Positions 1 to 7,694 of a DNA stretch of 15,470 nucleotides are shown in pieces (position 1 is the first letter of the stretch; each line of letters begins with the position of its first letter). Source of the DNA: Dehalococcoidia bacterium (GTDB lineage: Bacteria > Chloroflexota > Dehalococcoidia > Lucifugimonadales > JAGWBF01); assembly GCA_021296015.1 (NCBI GenBank), contig JAGWBG010000004.1, positions 1-15,470 on the forward strand, given 5' to 3'. The translations under genes and the position numbers were made by a program. Under the pieces are notes generated by a model, which saw only the letters and a list, made by a program, of their open reading frames with translations, searched no databases and was not told the origin of the DNA.

Positions 1-625
1 GAGCAAAGCCGGAGCCTACGGTGATGATTTGCCCGCCGGGGAGGTCCGAAGACACTTCCAGGTCCGTTATGCCAGTGGGTATGGAGAAACGGAGGAAGTT
101 CATTCTACCCGGCTGGTCCAGGTCAGGTATAAAGGTGCGGTCTCCGTCATTCATCAAGCTGAGGACCTCGAAGGCGAGCAGGCTGCTCTTGTCCTCCTCG
201 GCCCCCCTGACCAGAAGCACGTCGGCATCCACTTGAATCACTCCAACATCGTCGGTGGTCTCATATACCGTTAGCTCCACAGGCTCTGCCAGTGCGGATG
301 AGGACAAGTTTCTGCTGTAGGACACATCCTGATAGCTGGTGGTTACGGCGTAGACGACGTCACCCGCCGTGTCCGTGACCTGGAACCAGAAACGGCCATC
401 GTCATCGGTGGTGGCAGTGAATATATCCAACTCCCCACTGTTGCCAATCACATGCAGAGTCACATCAAGGCCGGCGGGGGCTATCTCTCCGGCGGTGCCG
501 TTGACCACCCGCCCCGTGATGGTGACGTCCCTGTCCTGTGCATAGAGGGATGCAGGCGCCAAGATAAAGATGCCCAGCGCCAGCGCGGTCAGAATTGTCG
601 CCAGGGACCTATATAGGGTGGTCAT
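1..625 (-). CDS. Secreted carboxypeptidase-regulatory-like (Ig/prealbumin-fold) protein, 3' end outside window
   Basis: An open frame of 208 codons runs from an ATG at 623-625 to the left edge without a stop, so the C-terminus is missing. Residues 1-27 form a signal peptide: basic start, hydrophobic core TILTALALGIFILA, likely cleavage after SLYA. The mature part begins DVTITGRVVNGTAG and continues with alternating strands and TDDDGRFWFQV. This resembles carboxypeptidase regulatory-like or transthyretin-type beta-sandwich domains, which often start 'v.G.V.n.t' and contain 'T..dG.f.F'. A second part includes LRFSIPTGITDLEV. No catalytic motif is visible and I cannot assign a function. The start overlaps the end of the ccmI-like gene by 17 bp and has GAGGAGA upstream, so it is probably translated with the cytochrome c maturation genes. 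An envelope role near heme delivery or cytochrome assembly is inference from position only. Confidence 0.8.
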   Translation of the reverse strand, partial: MTTLYRSLATILTALALGIFILAPASLYAQDRDVTITGRVVNGTAGEIAPAGLDVTLHVIGNSGELDIFTATTDDDGRFWFQVTDTAGDVVYAVTTSYQDVSYSRNLSSSALAEPVELTVYETTDDVGVIQVDADVLLVRGAEEDKSSLLAFEVLSLMNDGDRTFIPDLDQPGRMNFLRFSIPTGITDLEVSSDLPGGQIITVGSGFA

Positions 626-977
626 CCCTTTTCTCCTCAAGGGAGCCGACCTGGTTCCTGAGCGCCCCCCGTGCCGCCATGATTTCCTCCTCCATCAAGA
701 GGTCTATCTCATGTCGTGACCTACCCTGCTCGTGCAGGATGGCTGCCGCCTGCAAACGATAGTCACGCAACTGCTCCTGGTATTCTCTCTCGTCTATGCT
801 GCCCAGCTCGTACTCTAGCTGAAGAGTCCTGATTTCCTCGTAGACCGTATCGAGTCTCCCCGGGTCGGGCGAGACGACGGTCATCGGAGGCCGGGGCTGG
901 AACCGGGCCCTCACAAAGGGATAGATGACTACGGCGATGGCGAGGAGGGCCAGCAGCACACCTATCAGGACACTCAT
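609..977 (-). CDS. ccmI: Short CcmI/CycH-like cytochrome c biogenesis protein
   Basis: This 122-aa protein has one N-terminal membrane helix (about residues 2-22). A charged helical region follows, containing ELGSIDEREYQEQLRDYRLQ, which resembles the 'E(F/L)GkIseedY' segment common in CcmI/CycH N-terminal domains. CcmI normally helps present apocytochrome c to the CcmF/CcmH heme ligation complex. The classical protein carries a long C-terminal TPR domain, which is absent here. The frame stops with TAG at 609-611, so this is the short form and not a truncation by the window edge. The start has AAGGA about nine bases upstream. It lies 47 bp after ccmF and overlaps the next gene by 17 bp. The family call rests on position after ccmH and ccmF plus the membrane-helix/coiled-helix layout. 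It could also be a lineage-specific accessory membrane protein. Confidence 0.65.
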   Translation of the reverse strand: MSVLIGVLLALLAIAVVIYPFVRARFQPRPPMTVVSPDPGRLDTVYEEIRTLQLEYELGSIDEREYQEQLRDYRLQAAAILHEQGRSRHEIDLLMEEEIMAARGALRNQVGSLEEKRDDHPI

Positions 978-1024
978 ATAAACTTATCCTTCTCCAGGCA
1001 ATGATTCGAGCATAGACCACTTTC

Positions 1025-3043
1025 TCAGTCGTTGCCCGCCTGGTCGGGCACCTCGGAAACGTTGTAAGGCCTCGCAGACCGAGGAGCGGGGTCCCGGAGA
1101 TGGGCCAGGGCCGGACTCCTCTGAGGCCACAGGGCTATGACAGTCCCCAGGAGGAGGACGGGTCCGGCAATCCACATCCACCAGACAAGGGGGTTGACGA
1201 ATACGCGGAACCCGACGCTTCCATCCTCCAGTATCTCGCTGGGAATCACGTAGAAGTCCTCTACCGGCGTGGAGTGGATGGCGGCCCTGGTGGATGCCAT
1301 GCGAAAGTCGGGATAGAAGGCCCGCTGGGGTGTCATGGTTCTCAAAAGGTCCCCGTCTCTGTAGACGTTCACCGTGGAGTCGAACTCTGTCCGGTCGGAT
1401 TTTGGCGTGACATCGGTGTCCAGATACTCCAACTCATAGTTGCCTACCTGCTCCCTCTCGCCGGGGGCCAGGATGATGTCCTTCTGTAAACCGTAGAAGG
1501 ATGAGCCTGCCACCCCCAGGGCCAAAAGCACCACGGCAAGGTGGACGACATACCCCCCGTAGCGGGGCCTGTTTGCGGCGATGAGCTTGATGAAGCCCAA
1601 GACGTAGTTATCGCCCTGACGGTGCCTGGATATGGTGCCTCGCGCCCACTCCGTAAGAATACTTGTAGTCACCAGGGCGCACAGCCCAAAGGCGGCCACG
1701 GCATAGGGCTTTCTGACCCCAAGGATGACCAGCAGAACCACGACCGCTATGGAAACAAGGCCAGGCCCAAGGATGGCCCTTCCCAGGGTCCTTATGGAGG
1801 CGCTGCGCCAGGGGAGAAGTGGCCCGACCCCCATGAGAAATATGAGGGCCAGCATAAGGGGGCCGTTGACCTGATTGTAGAAGGGCTGACCGACGGTGAC
1901 CACATTCCCCCTGGTTGCCTCCGAGATTAGAGGGTAGACCACACCCCACAGGGTGACGAAGGCAATGCCCAGCAAGAGGAGGTTGTTGACCAGGAAGGCG
2001 GCCTCCCTGGATAGGCTGGATTCCAGATTGCGGGCGCTTTTCAGGCTGCCATAGCGGAGGAAGAATATGACGAAGGGCACGACCACGCCTATACCGGTGA
2101 ACATGAGGAACACCCAACCCAGGGATGACGCTCCGAAGGAGTGGACGGAAGGAACCGGACCGCCCCGGTTCATGAACATGCCGTAGAGGGCCAGCCCAAA
2201 GGCGAGGTTGATTAGGACGATGTTCCACATTCGGAACATTCCTCGCCGTTTCTGCACCATGATGGAGTGTATGAAGGCGGTGAGGCCCACGAAAGGCATG
2301 AAGCCGGCGTTCTCCACAGGGTCCCAGGCCCAGTAGCCTCCCCATCCCAGGATGGTATAGGCCCACCACCCACCCAGCAGCAGCCCGGACCCCAGCAGGA
2401 CCCACGAGATTATTCCCCAGACCCGGCCCGGGTCAACCCACTCGTCGCCGGTCTTGCCCGCGAGGAGCGCGCCCATGGCAAAGGCGAAGGGTAGCGTAAC
2501 CCCTATCAGCCCGGCCATCATCACCGGCGGGTGGATAAACATGCCGGGGTGGGTGAGCAGAGGGTTGATGCCCTGGCCGTCGGGAGGCTCGATGGATAGC
2601 TCTGCGAAAGGGTTGGCCATGAAGGCCATTACTGCCAGGAAGAAGGTGAGCTCCAGCATGAGGACGGCGTTGGTATATGGCAGGCTATCCCGCACCCGCG
2701 CCGGGGCAAGGAAAATTGCCACTGCCGACAGGACCGAAAAGACGAAGGCGATGTACAGGAGGGAGCCCTCGTTCCCGGCGTAGAAGGCCACCCAGGTGTA
2801 TATACGGGGCATGGACAGGCTGCTGTTGGCGGCCACGTACTGTAGCTGGAAATCGTTGGACAGGAAGGCCCCTATCAGGCTGGCTACCGATATGGCAAGT
2901 ACCAATGCCAGTATGTAGACGGCGTAGCGGGCGCTCTCCACCAGGTTGGGAACGTTCCACACCCGACCCAAGACCGACCCGACGGTGGAGTAGGCTGCAA
3001 GGGCCAGGGCGGTGAACAGTGTAATGGATCCCAGGTCACCCAT
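1025..3043 (-). CDS. ccmF: Cytochrome c heme lyase subunit CcmF
   Basis: This 672-aa polytopic membrane protein is close to the usual CcmF length (about 650). The tryptophan-rich heme-handling WWD motif is at residues 234-246 (WGGYWAWDPVENA). Conserved-type histidines flank it: H171 in HPGMFIHPP, H301 in VPSVHSFG and H501 in GGYVVHLAVV. TLWGVVYPL at about 365-373 matches another family signature. A C-terminal extracytoplasmic domain and final helix follow. In Ccm (system I) maturation, CcmF with CcmH and CcmI receives heme from CcmE and ligates it to reduced CxxCH cysteines on the outer face of the membrane. It starts 3 bp after the ccmH stop and ends with TGA. Lying just downstream of the ACIII genes, it can mature the five hemes of ActA and the one of ActE. 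Alternative starts are not needed; the N-terminus is hydrophobic from residue 7. Confidence 0.96.
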   Translation of the reverse strand: MGDLGSITLFTALALAAYSTVGSVLGRVWNVPNLVESARYAVYILALVLAISVASLIGAFLSNDFQLQYVAANSSLSMPRIYTWVAFYAGNEGSLLYIAFVFSVLSAVAIFLAPARVRDSLPYTNAVLMLELTFFLAVMAFMANPFAELSIEPPDGQGINPLLTHPGMFIHPPVMMAGLIGVTLPFAFAMGALLAGKTGDEWVDPGRVWGIISWVLLGSGLLLGGWWAYTILGWGGYWAWDPVENAGFMPFVGLTAFIHSIMVQKRRGMFRMWNIVLINLAFGLALYGMFMNRGGPVPSVHSFGASSLGWVFLMFTGIGVVVPFVIFFLRYGSLKSARNLESSLSREAAFLVNNLLLLGIAFVTLWGVVYPLISEATRGNVVTVGQPFYNQVNGPLMLALIFLMGVGPLLPWRSASIRTLGRAILGPGLVSIAVVVLLVILGVRKPYAVAAFGLCALVTTSILTEWARGTISRHRQGDNYVLGFIKLIAANRPRYGGYVVHLAVVLLALGVAGSSFYGLQKDIILAPGEREQVGNYELEYLDTDVTPKSDRTEFDSTVNVYRDGDLLRTMTPQRAFYPDFRMASTRAAIHSTPVEDFYVIPSEILEDGSVGFRVFVNPLVWWMWIAGPVLLLGTVIALWPQRSPALAHLRDPAPRSARPYNVSEVPDQAGND

Positions 3044-3046
3044 TCT

Positions 3047-3544
3047 CTAATCGTCCTTCTCCGGCTCGTGAGCACTCCCCCGGGAAAGTTCCAGTTCCTG
3101 GTCTACCAGGGATAGGTATGGCTCCAGCTCTTGCTCTGACACAGGGCCGTCATCTTGTTGCGTCTGCCCTGCTCTCCTCATTGCCCGGACGACAAATGCA
3201 AGCAGGAGGACGCCACCCACACCAACGGCGATGGGAACCACCCAGGCCACCAGGTTGAACCCCTTCTTGGGAGGCGCTGCCAGTACCCTTTCACCGTATC
3301 TGTCCACGAAAAACTGGAGTATCTGTTCCCTGCTCCACCCAGCGGCCAGCCTCTCCCTGACTATCTCACGCATTTGGGAGGCCAACTCGACCTGGGCCTG
3401 GTCAATCGTCTCTCCGGGGCAAACGGGGCATATAAGGCTTTTATCTATGGAGTAGGCCCGCTCCTCCAGGGAGGGCTCCTGCCCACTACAGGCGATAAGA
3501 GCGAGCGTTAGCATCGTCATGCCCAACCACACCAGGAGCCGCAT
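3047..3544 (-). CDS. ccmH: CcmH/CycL apocytochrome c thiol-handling lipoprotein
   Basis: The protein is 165 aa from ATG at 3542-3544; a GTG directly before it (3545-3547) could add one residue. The N-terminus is a lipoprotein signal with lipobox LIAC (lipidated Cys19). The CcmH signature follows: a CPVC redox motif at residues 39-42 inside SLICPVCPGETIDQAQ, then ASQMREIVRERLAAGWS and the RYGERVLAAPPKKG segment. One membrane helix spans about residues 97-124 and is followed by an acidic tail. CcmH keeps the CxxCH cysteines of apocytochromes reduced and works with CcmF and CcmI in heme attachment. The usual family motif is LRCPxCQ; here it is LICPVCP, so the arginine and glutamine differ. It begins about 10 bp after the actE stop and ends 3 bp before ccmF, indicating tight co-transcription with both. 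Confidence 0.94.
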   Translation of the reverse strand: MRLLVWLGMTMLTLALIACSGQEPSLEERAYSIDKSLICPVCPGETIDQAQVELASQMREIVRERLAAGWSREQILQFFVDRYGERVLAAPPKKGFNLVAWVVPIAVGVGGVLLLAFVVRAMRRAGQTQQDDGPVSEQELEPYLSLVDQELELSRGSAHEPEKDD

Positions 3545-3553
3545 CACACTGAA

Positions 3554-4126
3554 CTACTCAGACAGGGTGCGGATGTAGTTGACCAGCATCCACCGCTCCT
3601 CCATGGTGAGGAGCTTGGCGAAGGATGGCATGACCGTAACGCCGTTTGTTATCCAGGCAAACACCGCCACGTCGGTCTGATTCCTGACGAACTCGTCGGT
3701 GAGGTCGGGGGTAATGGTGTAAGGTCGCTCATCGGTGCCATAGTTGTACTGCTCTTTCATAGTAACCAACACCGGGCCGTCGCCTTTGCCCTGCGTACCG
3801 TGACAAAAGGCGCAGTTAGCTGCGAATAGTCTGGCCCCCTCCTCTATCCCTTGCCCGGGAATGGGGTTCTCCGTCAGGAGGACTCCCCTGCCGGTAATGG
3901 GCACAGCCCCCGCAGGGACCGACAGCCGGGGAGGTTCGTGGGACTGATAGGTCTGTTGATAGTGCATCTCGTAGAAGAAATCCAGGGGATAGGTGCCGTT
4001 GGCGCATCCCGCCGCCGTAACGCCTGCCAGCACAAGAAGCGCCAGAACGTGCGCCCTGCCTACCCTGCGGCGCAGCAGTCTGCCTAGGAAATTCAGGTGC
4101 TCCCTGGTATTCGACAGGCTTACCAT
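3554..4126 (-). CDS. actE: ACIII monoheme cytochrome c subunit ActE
   Basis: This 190-aa protein has one heme-binding motif, CAFCH at residues 105-109, followed by GTQGKGDGP. The likely axial methionine is M166 in GVTVMPSFA, with a C-terminal helix ending VNYIRTLSE, a normal class I cytochrome c layout. The N-terminus has a basic stretch, a hydrophobic helix (about 26-39) and a possible lipobox ending at Cys41 (TAAGC), so a lipid anchor on the outer face is plausible. The following segment, EPPRLSVPAGAVPITGRG, fits the ActE pattern of a proline-rich arm preceding the heme domain. In ACIII, ActE takes electrons from the Fe-S/heme chain and passes them to a soluble carrier or directly to an oxidase. 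GGGAGG lies about 12 bases before the ATG, rather far; no closer start fits the signal peptide better. It lies 67 bp after actD. Confidence 0.9.
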   Translation of the reverse strand: MVSLSNTREHLNFLGRLLRRRVGRAHVLALLVLAGVTAAGCANGTYPLDFFYEMHYQQTYQSHEPPRLSVPAGAVPITGRGVLLTENPIPGQGIEEGARLFAANCAFCHGTQGKGDGPVLVTMKEQYNYGTDERPYTITPDLTDEFVRNQTDVAVFAWITNGVTVMPSFAKLLTMEERWMLVNYIRTLSE

Positions 4127-4193
4127 GATGGAATGGACCTCCCGCTTACCCCGGACCTGTTGGTGGGTGAGGTGTGCAGCAAAATGTCAGTGG

Positions 4194-4709
4194 TCACGAC
4201 GCCTCCCCACGTTTCACGTCCACTGCGCCCGCTTGAGTGAGGACTTGCTCCACTCTGCCCGCCTGATTGTCCTCGCAGGTCACGATAACCCCGATGTAAC
4301 CCTCAGTGATGCGGTCGTCATACAGGCCAAGGCTTGGCCGTGGTAGCCTGGACTCGAAGAGTATGCCCAGGACAGTGAACAATATAGCGCCCAGCATGGT
4401 CCCCTCGTAGGTAACGATAGCCATTGGCGGCAGGGACAGAATCGGTTTTCCTCCGGTGACCAGTGGATAGGCCATCTGGGTCATGGAGGTAAGGAGAATC
4501 CCCGCCGTAAGGCCGCATAGAGCGCCCACGAAGGGAAACACGTACAGCCGGTGGGAGACGTGCCGCTCGCCAAAGGCTCCCTCCGGGTAGGGTGCTCCGG
4601 TGAGAAAGTCGTAGTCATCCTTGGTCAAACCCGCCGCCTGAAGGGCGTCACCTGCCTCAGCAGCATACTCGGCGTTCTGGTACAAACCCAAGACCGATTG
4701 TTTTGCCAT
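4194..4709 (-). CDS. actD: ACIII membrane subunit ActD (DUF3341 family)
   Basis: The protein is 171 aa. An N-terminal soluble alpha/beta domain (about 1-50; VLGLYQNAEYAAEAGDALQAAGL, then GAPYPEGAFG) is followed by a helical hairpin in the membrane at about 56-82 and 97-119. The linker YPLVTGGKPILSLPP is characteristic of ActD/DUF3341 proteins. A C-terminal soluble domain (about 128-171) ends the chain and includes GYIGVIVTCEDNQAG, as in known ActD. ActD is a structural subunit packing against ActC; it carries no cofactor. A good ribosome binding site (GGAGG) precedes the start by 8 bp. It is separated from actC by 94 bp that contain a strong stem-loop. It ends with TGA. Confidence 0.93.
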   Translation of the reverse strand: MAKQSVLGLYQNAEYAAEAGDALQAAGLTKDDYDFLTGAPYPEGAFGERHVSHRLYVFPFVGALCGLTAGILLTSMTQMAYPLVTGGKPILSLPPMAIVTYEGTMLGAILFTVLGILFESRLPRPSLGLYDDRITEGYIGVIVTCEDNQAGRVEQVLTQAGAVDVKRGEAS

Positions 4710-4745
4710 GTTCCAGCCTCCACTCCCTCACCCGGTATTTCAACC

Positions 4746-4777
4746 ATCCCCCTCAACGCTCTCGCGATTGGGGGGAT
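4746..4777 (-). promoter_or_regulatory. Strong intercistronic stem-loop between actC and actD
   Basis: On the transcribed strand this 32-nt segment folds into about 13 base pairs. An outer stem of ATCCCCC with GGGGGAT comes first, then CAA with TTG (one A bulge), then CGC with GCG (one T bulge), closed by a GAGA tetraloop of the stable GNRA type. No T-run follows, so it is not a standard intrinsic terminator. The likely role is an mRNA processing or stability barrier that sets different levels for upstream act and downstream actD-E/ccm transcripts. That role is inference; the base pairing is seen directly. Confidence 0.6.
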
Positions 4778-4803
4778 GCCCGGGCTGGGGCCACGCTATT
4801 GGT

Positions 4804-6180
4804 CTAATCTTCCCTTATTACTGCCGGGACCGTCCTCCGGCCTATCTTGATTTCCTGCTTGAGGATTTCCCCTTCCTTTATGTCGTAAATGGGAATCAGG
4901 GGGAATACCTTGGCGAACAGCAACATCAGCATGGACACCAGCGCAAAGGTGCCGATTATTATGACCACCTCCACAGGGCTGGGCGCATAGGTGTACCAGG
5001 CGAAGTTGAATAGCTGCTTCTGGGCCAGGCCCGGCACTATGATGAGGAATCTCTCCAGCCACATTCCGATGTTCACGGAGACGCAGGCAACTACCATCAG
5101 CCAGGGGTTGCGGCGCACGCTCTTGAACAGCCACATACCCACGGGGATGAAATAGGTTGTGCCGACGAAGGTAATGAACCACCAACTCCAGGGGGCCTGG
5201 GCAGTCAGGAAGTCCTTCACGCTTATCTCGTCTCCTTCAAGGCCGTAGAGGCCAAAGAGGAACTCCATAACGAAGAAGAAGAACCATCCCGTGGCTACCA
5301 CTATGAGAAGGCGTCCCAGGGCATCGAAATGCTCAGGGCGGACGTAGTCGTGCCAGTGGAAGAGCCATCGCATCAGCGCCATCACGATAACCACGGCGGC
5401 AACACCGGAGTGGACGGCTCCTATGACGAAGTAGGGTGGGAATATGGTGGAATGCCAGCTCTTCACCGCTATTGCCATGCTAAAGTCGAAGGAGACTATA
5501 CTATGCACCGACACGAACACAGGCAGGATGAGGGCCGAGAGCAGTATGCCCGCGATAATCTGGAGCTTCCACTGCCTTGAGTTTCCCTTCCATCCCAAAC
5601 ACAGAACGGAGTATATCGTGCGCCTTACGCCCGTTGAGCGGTCTCGAATTACCGCCAGGTCGGGCAGAAGGGCTATGTACACGAAGAGGATGCTGGAGGT
5701 CAGATAGGTGAACACGGCGCTGGGGTCCCATATCAGGGCCGAGCGCACGTTGGGAAACACGCCCCGTGCCCAGTCGTAGGGGAAGACCCAGTAGAACAGC
5801 CTCCAGGGCCGGCCGGCGTGTATGAATGGCATGAGCATCGCCGTCATCAGGGAGAACACCGTAAGGACCTCGGCTGCCCTGGTCGCGGGACGCCGCCATT
5901 CAGCCTTGGAGAGACGCAGAATTGCTGACAGCATCACCCCGGCATGGCTGATGCCTATCCAGAAAACGAAGTTGGTGATGAAGAACCCCCACATGACGGG
6001 GCGGTTGAGTCCGGTCACTCCCAGGCCCTGGTTAATCATGTATCCGGCAGCCGCCATGGCCCCCAGCACGATTACGCCGAGCAAAGTCACAGACCCCCAG
6101 TACCACTTTGGGTTCTGGTAAAGGGAGTTCAACAACCCCCGGTTGATTTCCCTGTCTGTAAGGCTTCTACCTTCCTGCAT
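4804..6180 (-). CDS. actC: ACIII quinol-binding membrane subunit ActC (NrfD/PsrC family)
   Basis: This 458-aa polytopic protein belongs to the NrfD/PsrC family. The N-terminus is cytoplasmic and charged, with helices beginning at about residue 28. Signature segments typical of ActC are present: GLNRPVMWGFFITNFVFWIGISHAG-type sequence at about 57-81 (histidine in ISHAG), HAGRPW at 121-126, and SALIWDPSAV at about 147-156. These lie at the quinol site in characterised ACIII. ActC binds menaquinol or ubiquinol at the outer side and contributes a transmembrane proton path. The start is well supported by AAGGA six bases upstream. It follows the other NrfD-type gene by 65 bp and precedes actD by 94 bp. 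I assign ActC here, and ActF-like to the upstream paralogue, because this copy keeps the HxGRPW motif. The ACIII order A-B-C-D-E-F is therefore rearranged, or the two names should be swapped. Confidence 0.9.
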   Translation of the reverse strand: MQEGRSLTDREINRGLLNSLYQNPKWYWGSVTLLGVIVLGAMAAAGYMINQGLGVTGLNRPVMWGFFITNFVFWIGISHAGVMLSAILRLSKAEWRRPATRAAEVLTVFSLMTAMLMPFIHAGRPWRLFYWVFPYDWARGVFPNVRSALIWDPSAVFTYLTSSILFVYIALLPDLAVIRDRSTGVRRTIYSVLCLGWKGNSRQWKLQIIAGILLSALILPVFVSVHSIVSFDFSMAIAVKSWHSTIFPPYFVIGAVHSGVAAVVIVMALMRWLFHWHDYVRPEHFDALGRLLIVVATGWFFFFVMEFLFGLYGLEGDEISVKDFLTAQAPWSWWFITFVGTTYFIPVGMWLFKSVRRNPWLMVVACVSVNIGMWLERFLIIVPGLAQKQLFNFAWYTYAPSPVEVVIIIGTFALVSMLMLLFAKVFPLIPIYDIKEGEILKQEIKIGRRTVPAVIRED

Positions 6181-6245
6181 CGTTTTTCCTTATCAATCCA
6201 TCGAAGCTCTGAGGTGGGACACGTTCCTCTCGTCTCTGTCTGCGC

Positions 6246-7694
6246 CTAATCGGGCTTGCCAAGGACCATGTACCGTCCCTTCAGCAGCGGTCGGACAAGC
6301 ATGTAGAGCAGGCCCTCCTTGGTCTCCCACATGGACATCACGGGCAGCAGCCTCGTGCCCAGGAGAAAGATTAACGCAGTGCCGCTCAATCCGCCAAGAA
6401 TTATGAACACGTCCCACACGTCGGGCGTGACGGGAAGCAATTGGGAAGGAATCGCTTGCCCAACTCCCGCTTCAAAGTCCGCGATGCTGTGGGCACCTAC
6501 GTCTCGAATGTTAAAGGCGGGTACGTACAACCGCACCATCATAAAGAAAGCCCCGATTATGACCGAAGCGCCGGCGATGGTGGGGCCAAGGACGCTCTTG
6601 CGTACCCCGTTCCACAGAAGCAGGCCGAAGGGTATTACGAAGCTGAAGAAGAAGTTCAGCAAGAAGGCTGTGCGATAAGACTCGAACATCACCAGCTTGA
6701 TCACACTCTGCTCCGTGGGGTCGCGGCCATACCAGAAGGTCATAAATTCGGAGAACCAAAAGTAGCCCCAGAGGAGGGTAAGGCCCAGCAGCACCTTGCT
6801 GAAAGCCCAGAATGGGTCAAGTCCGATGTACCGTCCGTACCCTCCCCAAGTACGCATCACGAATATAGTTACCAGCACGGTCCCCGCGGCAGCCTGAATA
6901 CCAGTAAGGGCATGATGGGGCGCAAGAATTGAATCCTTCCAGCCGGGGACCAGGCTCAGGGCGAAATCAAGACTTACCAGGGTGTGGACCAATATCAGGA
7001 GCATGAAATAGAACCCGCCCAGCATCGCCAGGAACGCTTGCTGGCGTCTCCAGTCCCGCTTGGTACCCTGCCAGCCCATAGCCAGTTTGCGCATAAGGGC
7101 AGCCCGCCAGCCGGAGCCGCGAGCCGCCACCACAGACATGTCCGGGCGCGCTGAGACCCACAGTATAGCCAGCCCGCAGACCACCAGGCCTATCATGGCA
7201 GCCATGTCCCACCAGAGGGGTGCGCCTATAGGGCCTTCGAACCAGACGGTCCTGCGGTCCACCCCCACCTCAAGGTGCCCGTCACCATTGAGGTCTATGG
7301 CCGGGAGCAGGGCCATCAAGGGTATGAACCACAGCAGGTTGAGTATCCCCACCAGGGCGAACATCTCTGAGGCCCTTGAGAGAGGACGTCGCCAATGGTT
7401 TTTTGTCCATCGAAAGGCTACCGCCACCAGTGGAGCCGTCCCTGCGGTGCAGAGGAGGAAGGCGAACATGGCGGCATAATAGCCCCACTCGTGCCTGCTT
7501 GCGTCGGAGAACCCGTCCCCGACAGCCCTCATGACGAACCCAATGATGCCCAGTATGAACAGCACCCCCAGGCCGGCCATCGCATACGCAAGCCGCCTGT
7601 CGAAGGCGAATACCTTATGGCTCAGGTGCTCGGTGATGCCCTGATCAGTAAGGTCCACCTCTACCGGGGTGATATGGCCGTTGCCATTAGCCAT
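6246..7694 (-). CDS. Second NrfD-type ACIII membrane subunit (ActF-like)
   Basis: The protein is 482 aa with about ten predicted membrane helices from residue 36 onward and a soluble N-terminus. Family resemblance is visible in the repeated four-helix blocks, KNHWRRPLSRASEMFAL (about 98-114, compare the WRRPATRAAEV segment of ActC) and SLDFALSLVPGWKDSILAPH (241-260). GYFWFSEFMTFWYG lies at about 310-323. It lacks the HxGRPW quinol motif. In the equivalent loop it has DLNGDGHLEVGVD (134-146), which resembles a calcium-binding EF-hand or dockerin loop. ACIII contains two NrfD-like subunits, ActC and ActF; this one is best viewed as the ActF-type partner displaced to a position before actC. It overlaps the end of the ferredoxin-like gene by 8 bp, implying coupled translation. 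Confidence is high for NrfD family and ACIII membership, moderate for the ActF label. Confidence 0.82.
   Translation of the reverse strand: MANGNGHITPVEVDLTDQGITEHLSHKVFAFDRRLAYAMAGLGVLFILGIIGFVMRAVGDGFSDASRHEWGYYAAMFAFLLCTAGTAPLVAVAFRWTKNHWRRPLSRASEMFALVGILNLLWFIPLMALLPAIDLNGDGHLEVGVDRRTVWFEGPIGAPLWWDMAAMIGLVVCGLAILWVSARPDMSVVAARGSGWRAALMRKLAMGWQGTKRDWRRQQAFLAMLGGFYFMLLILVHTLVSLDFALSLVPGWKDSILAPHHALTGIQAAAGTVLVTIFVMRTWGGYGRYIGLDPFWAFSKVLLGLTLLWGYFWFSEFMTFWYGRDPTEQSVIKLVMFESYRTAFLLNFFFSFVIPFGLLLWNGVRKSVLGPTIAGASVIIGAFFMMVRLYVPAFNIRDVGAHSIADFEAGVGQAIPSQLLPVTPDVWDVFIILGGLSGTALIFLLGTRLLPVMSMWETKEGLLYMLVRPLLKGRYMVLGKPD

Noticed and set aside
1608..2405. 265-codon minus-strand frame within ccmF
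   Set aside because: It is an out-of-frame shadow of ccmF, with low-complexity Gly/Pro/Arg composition.
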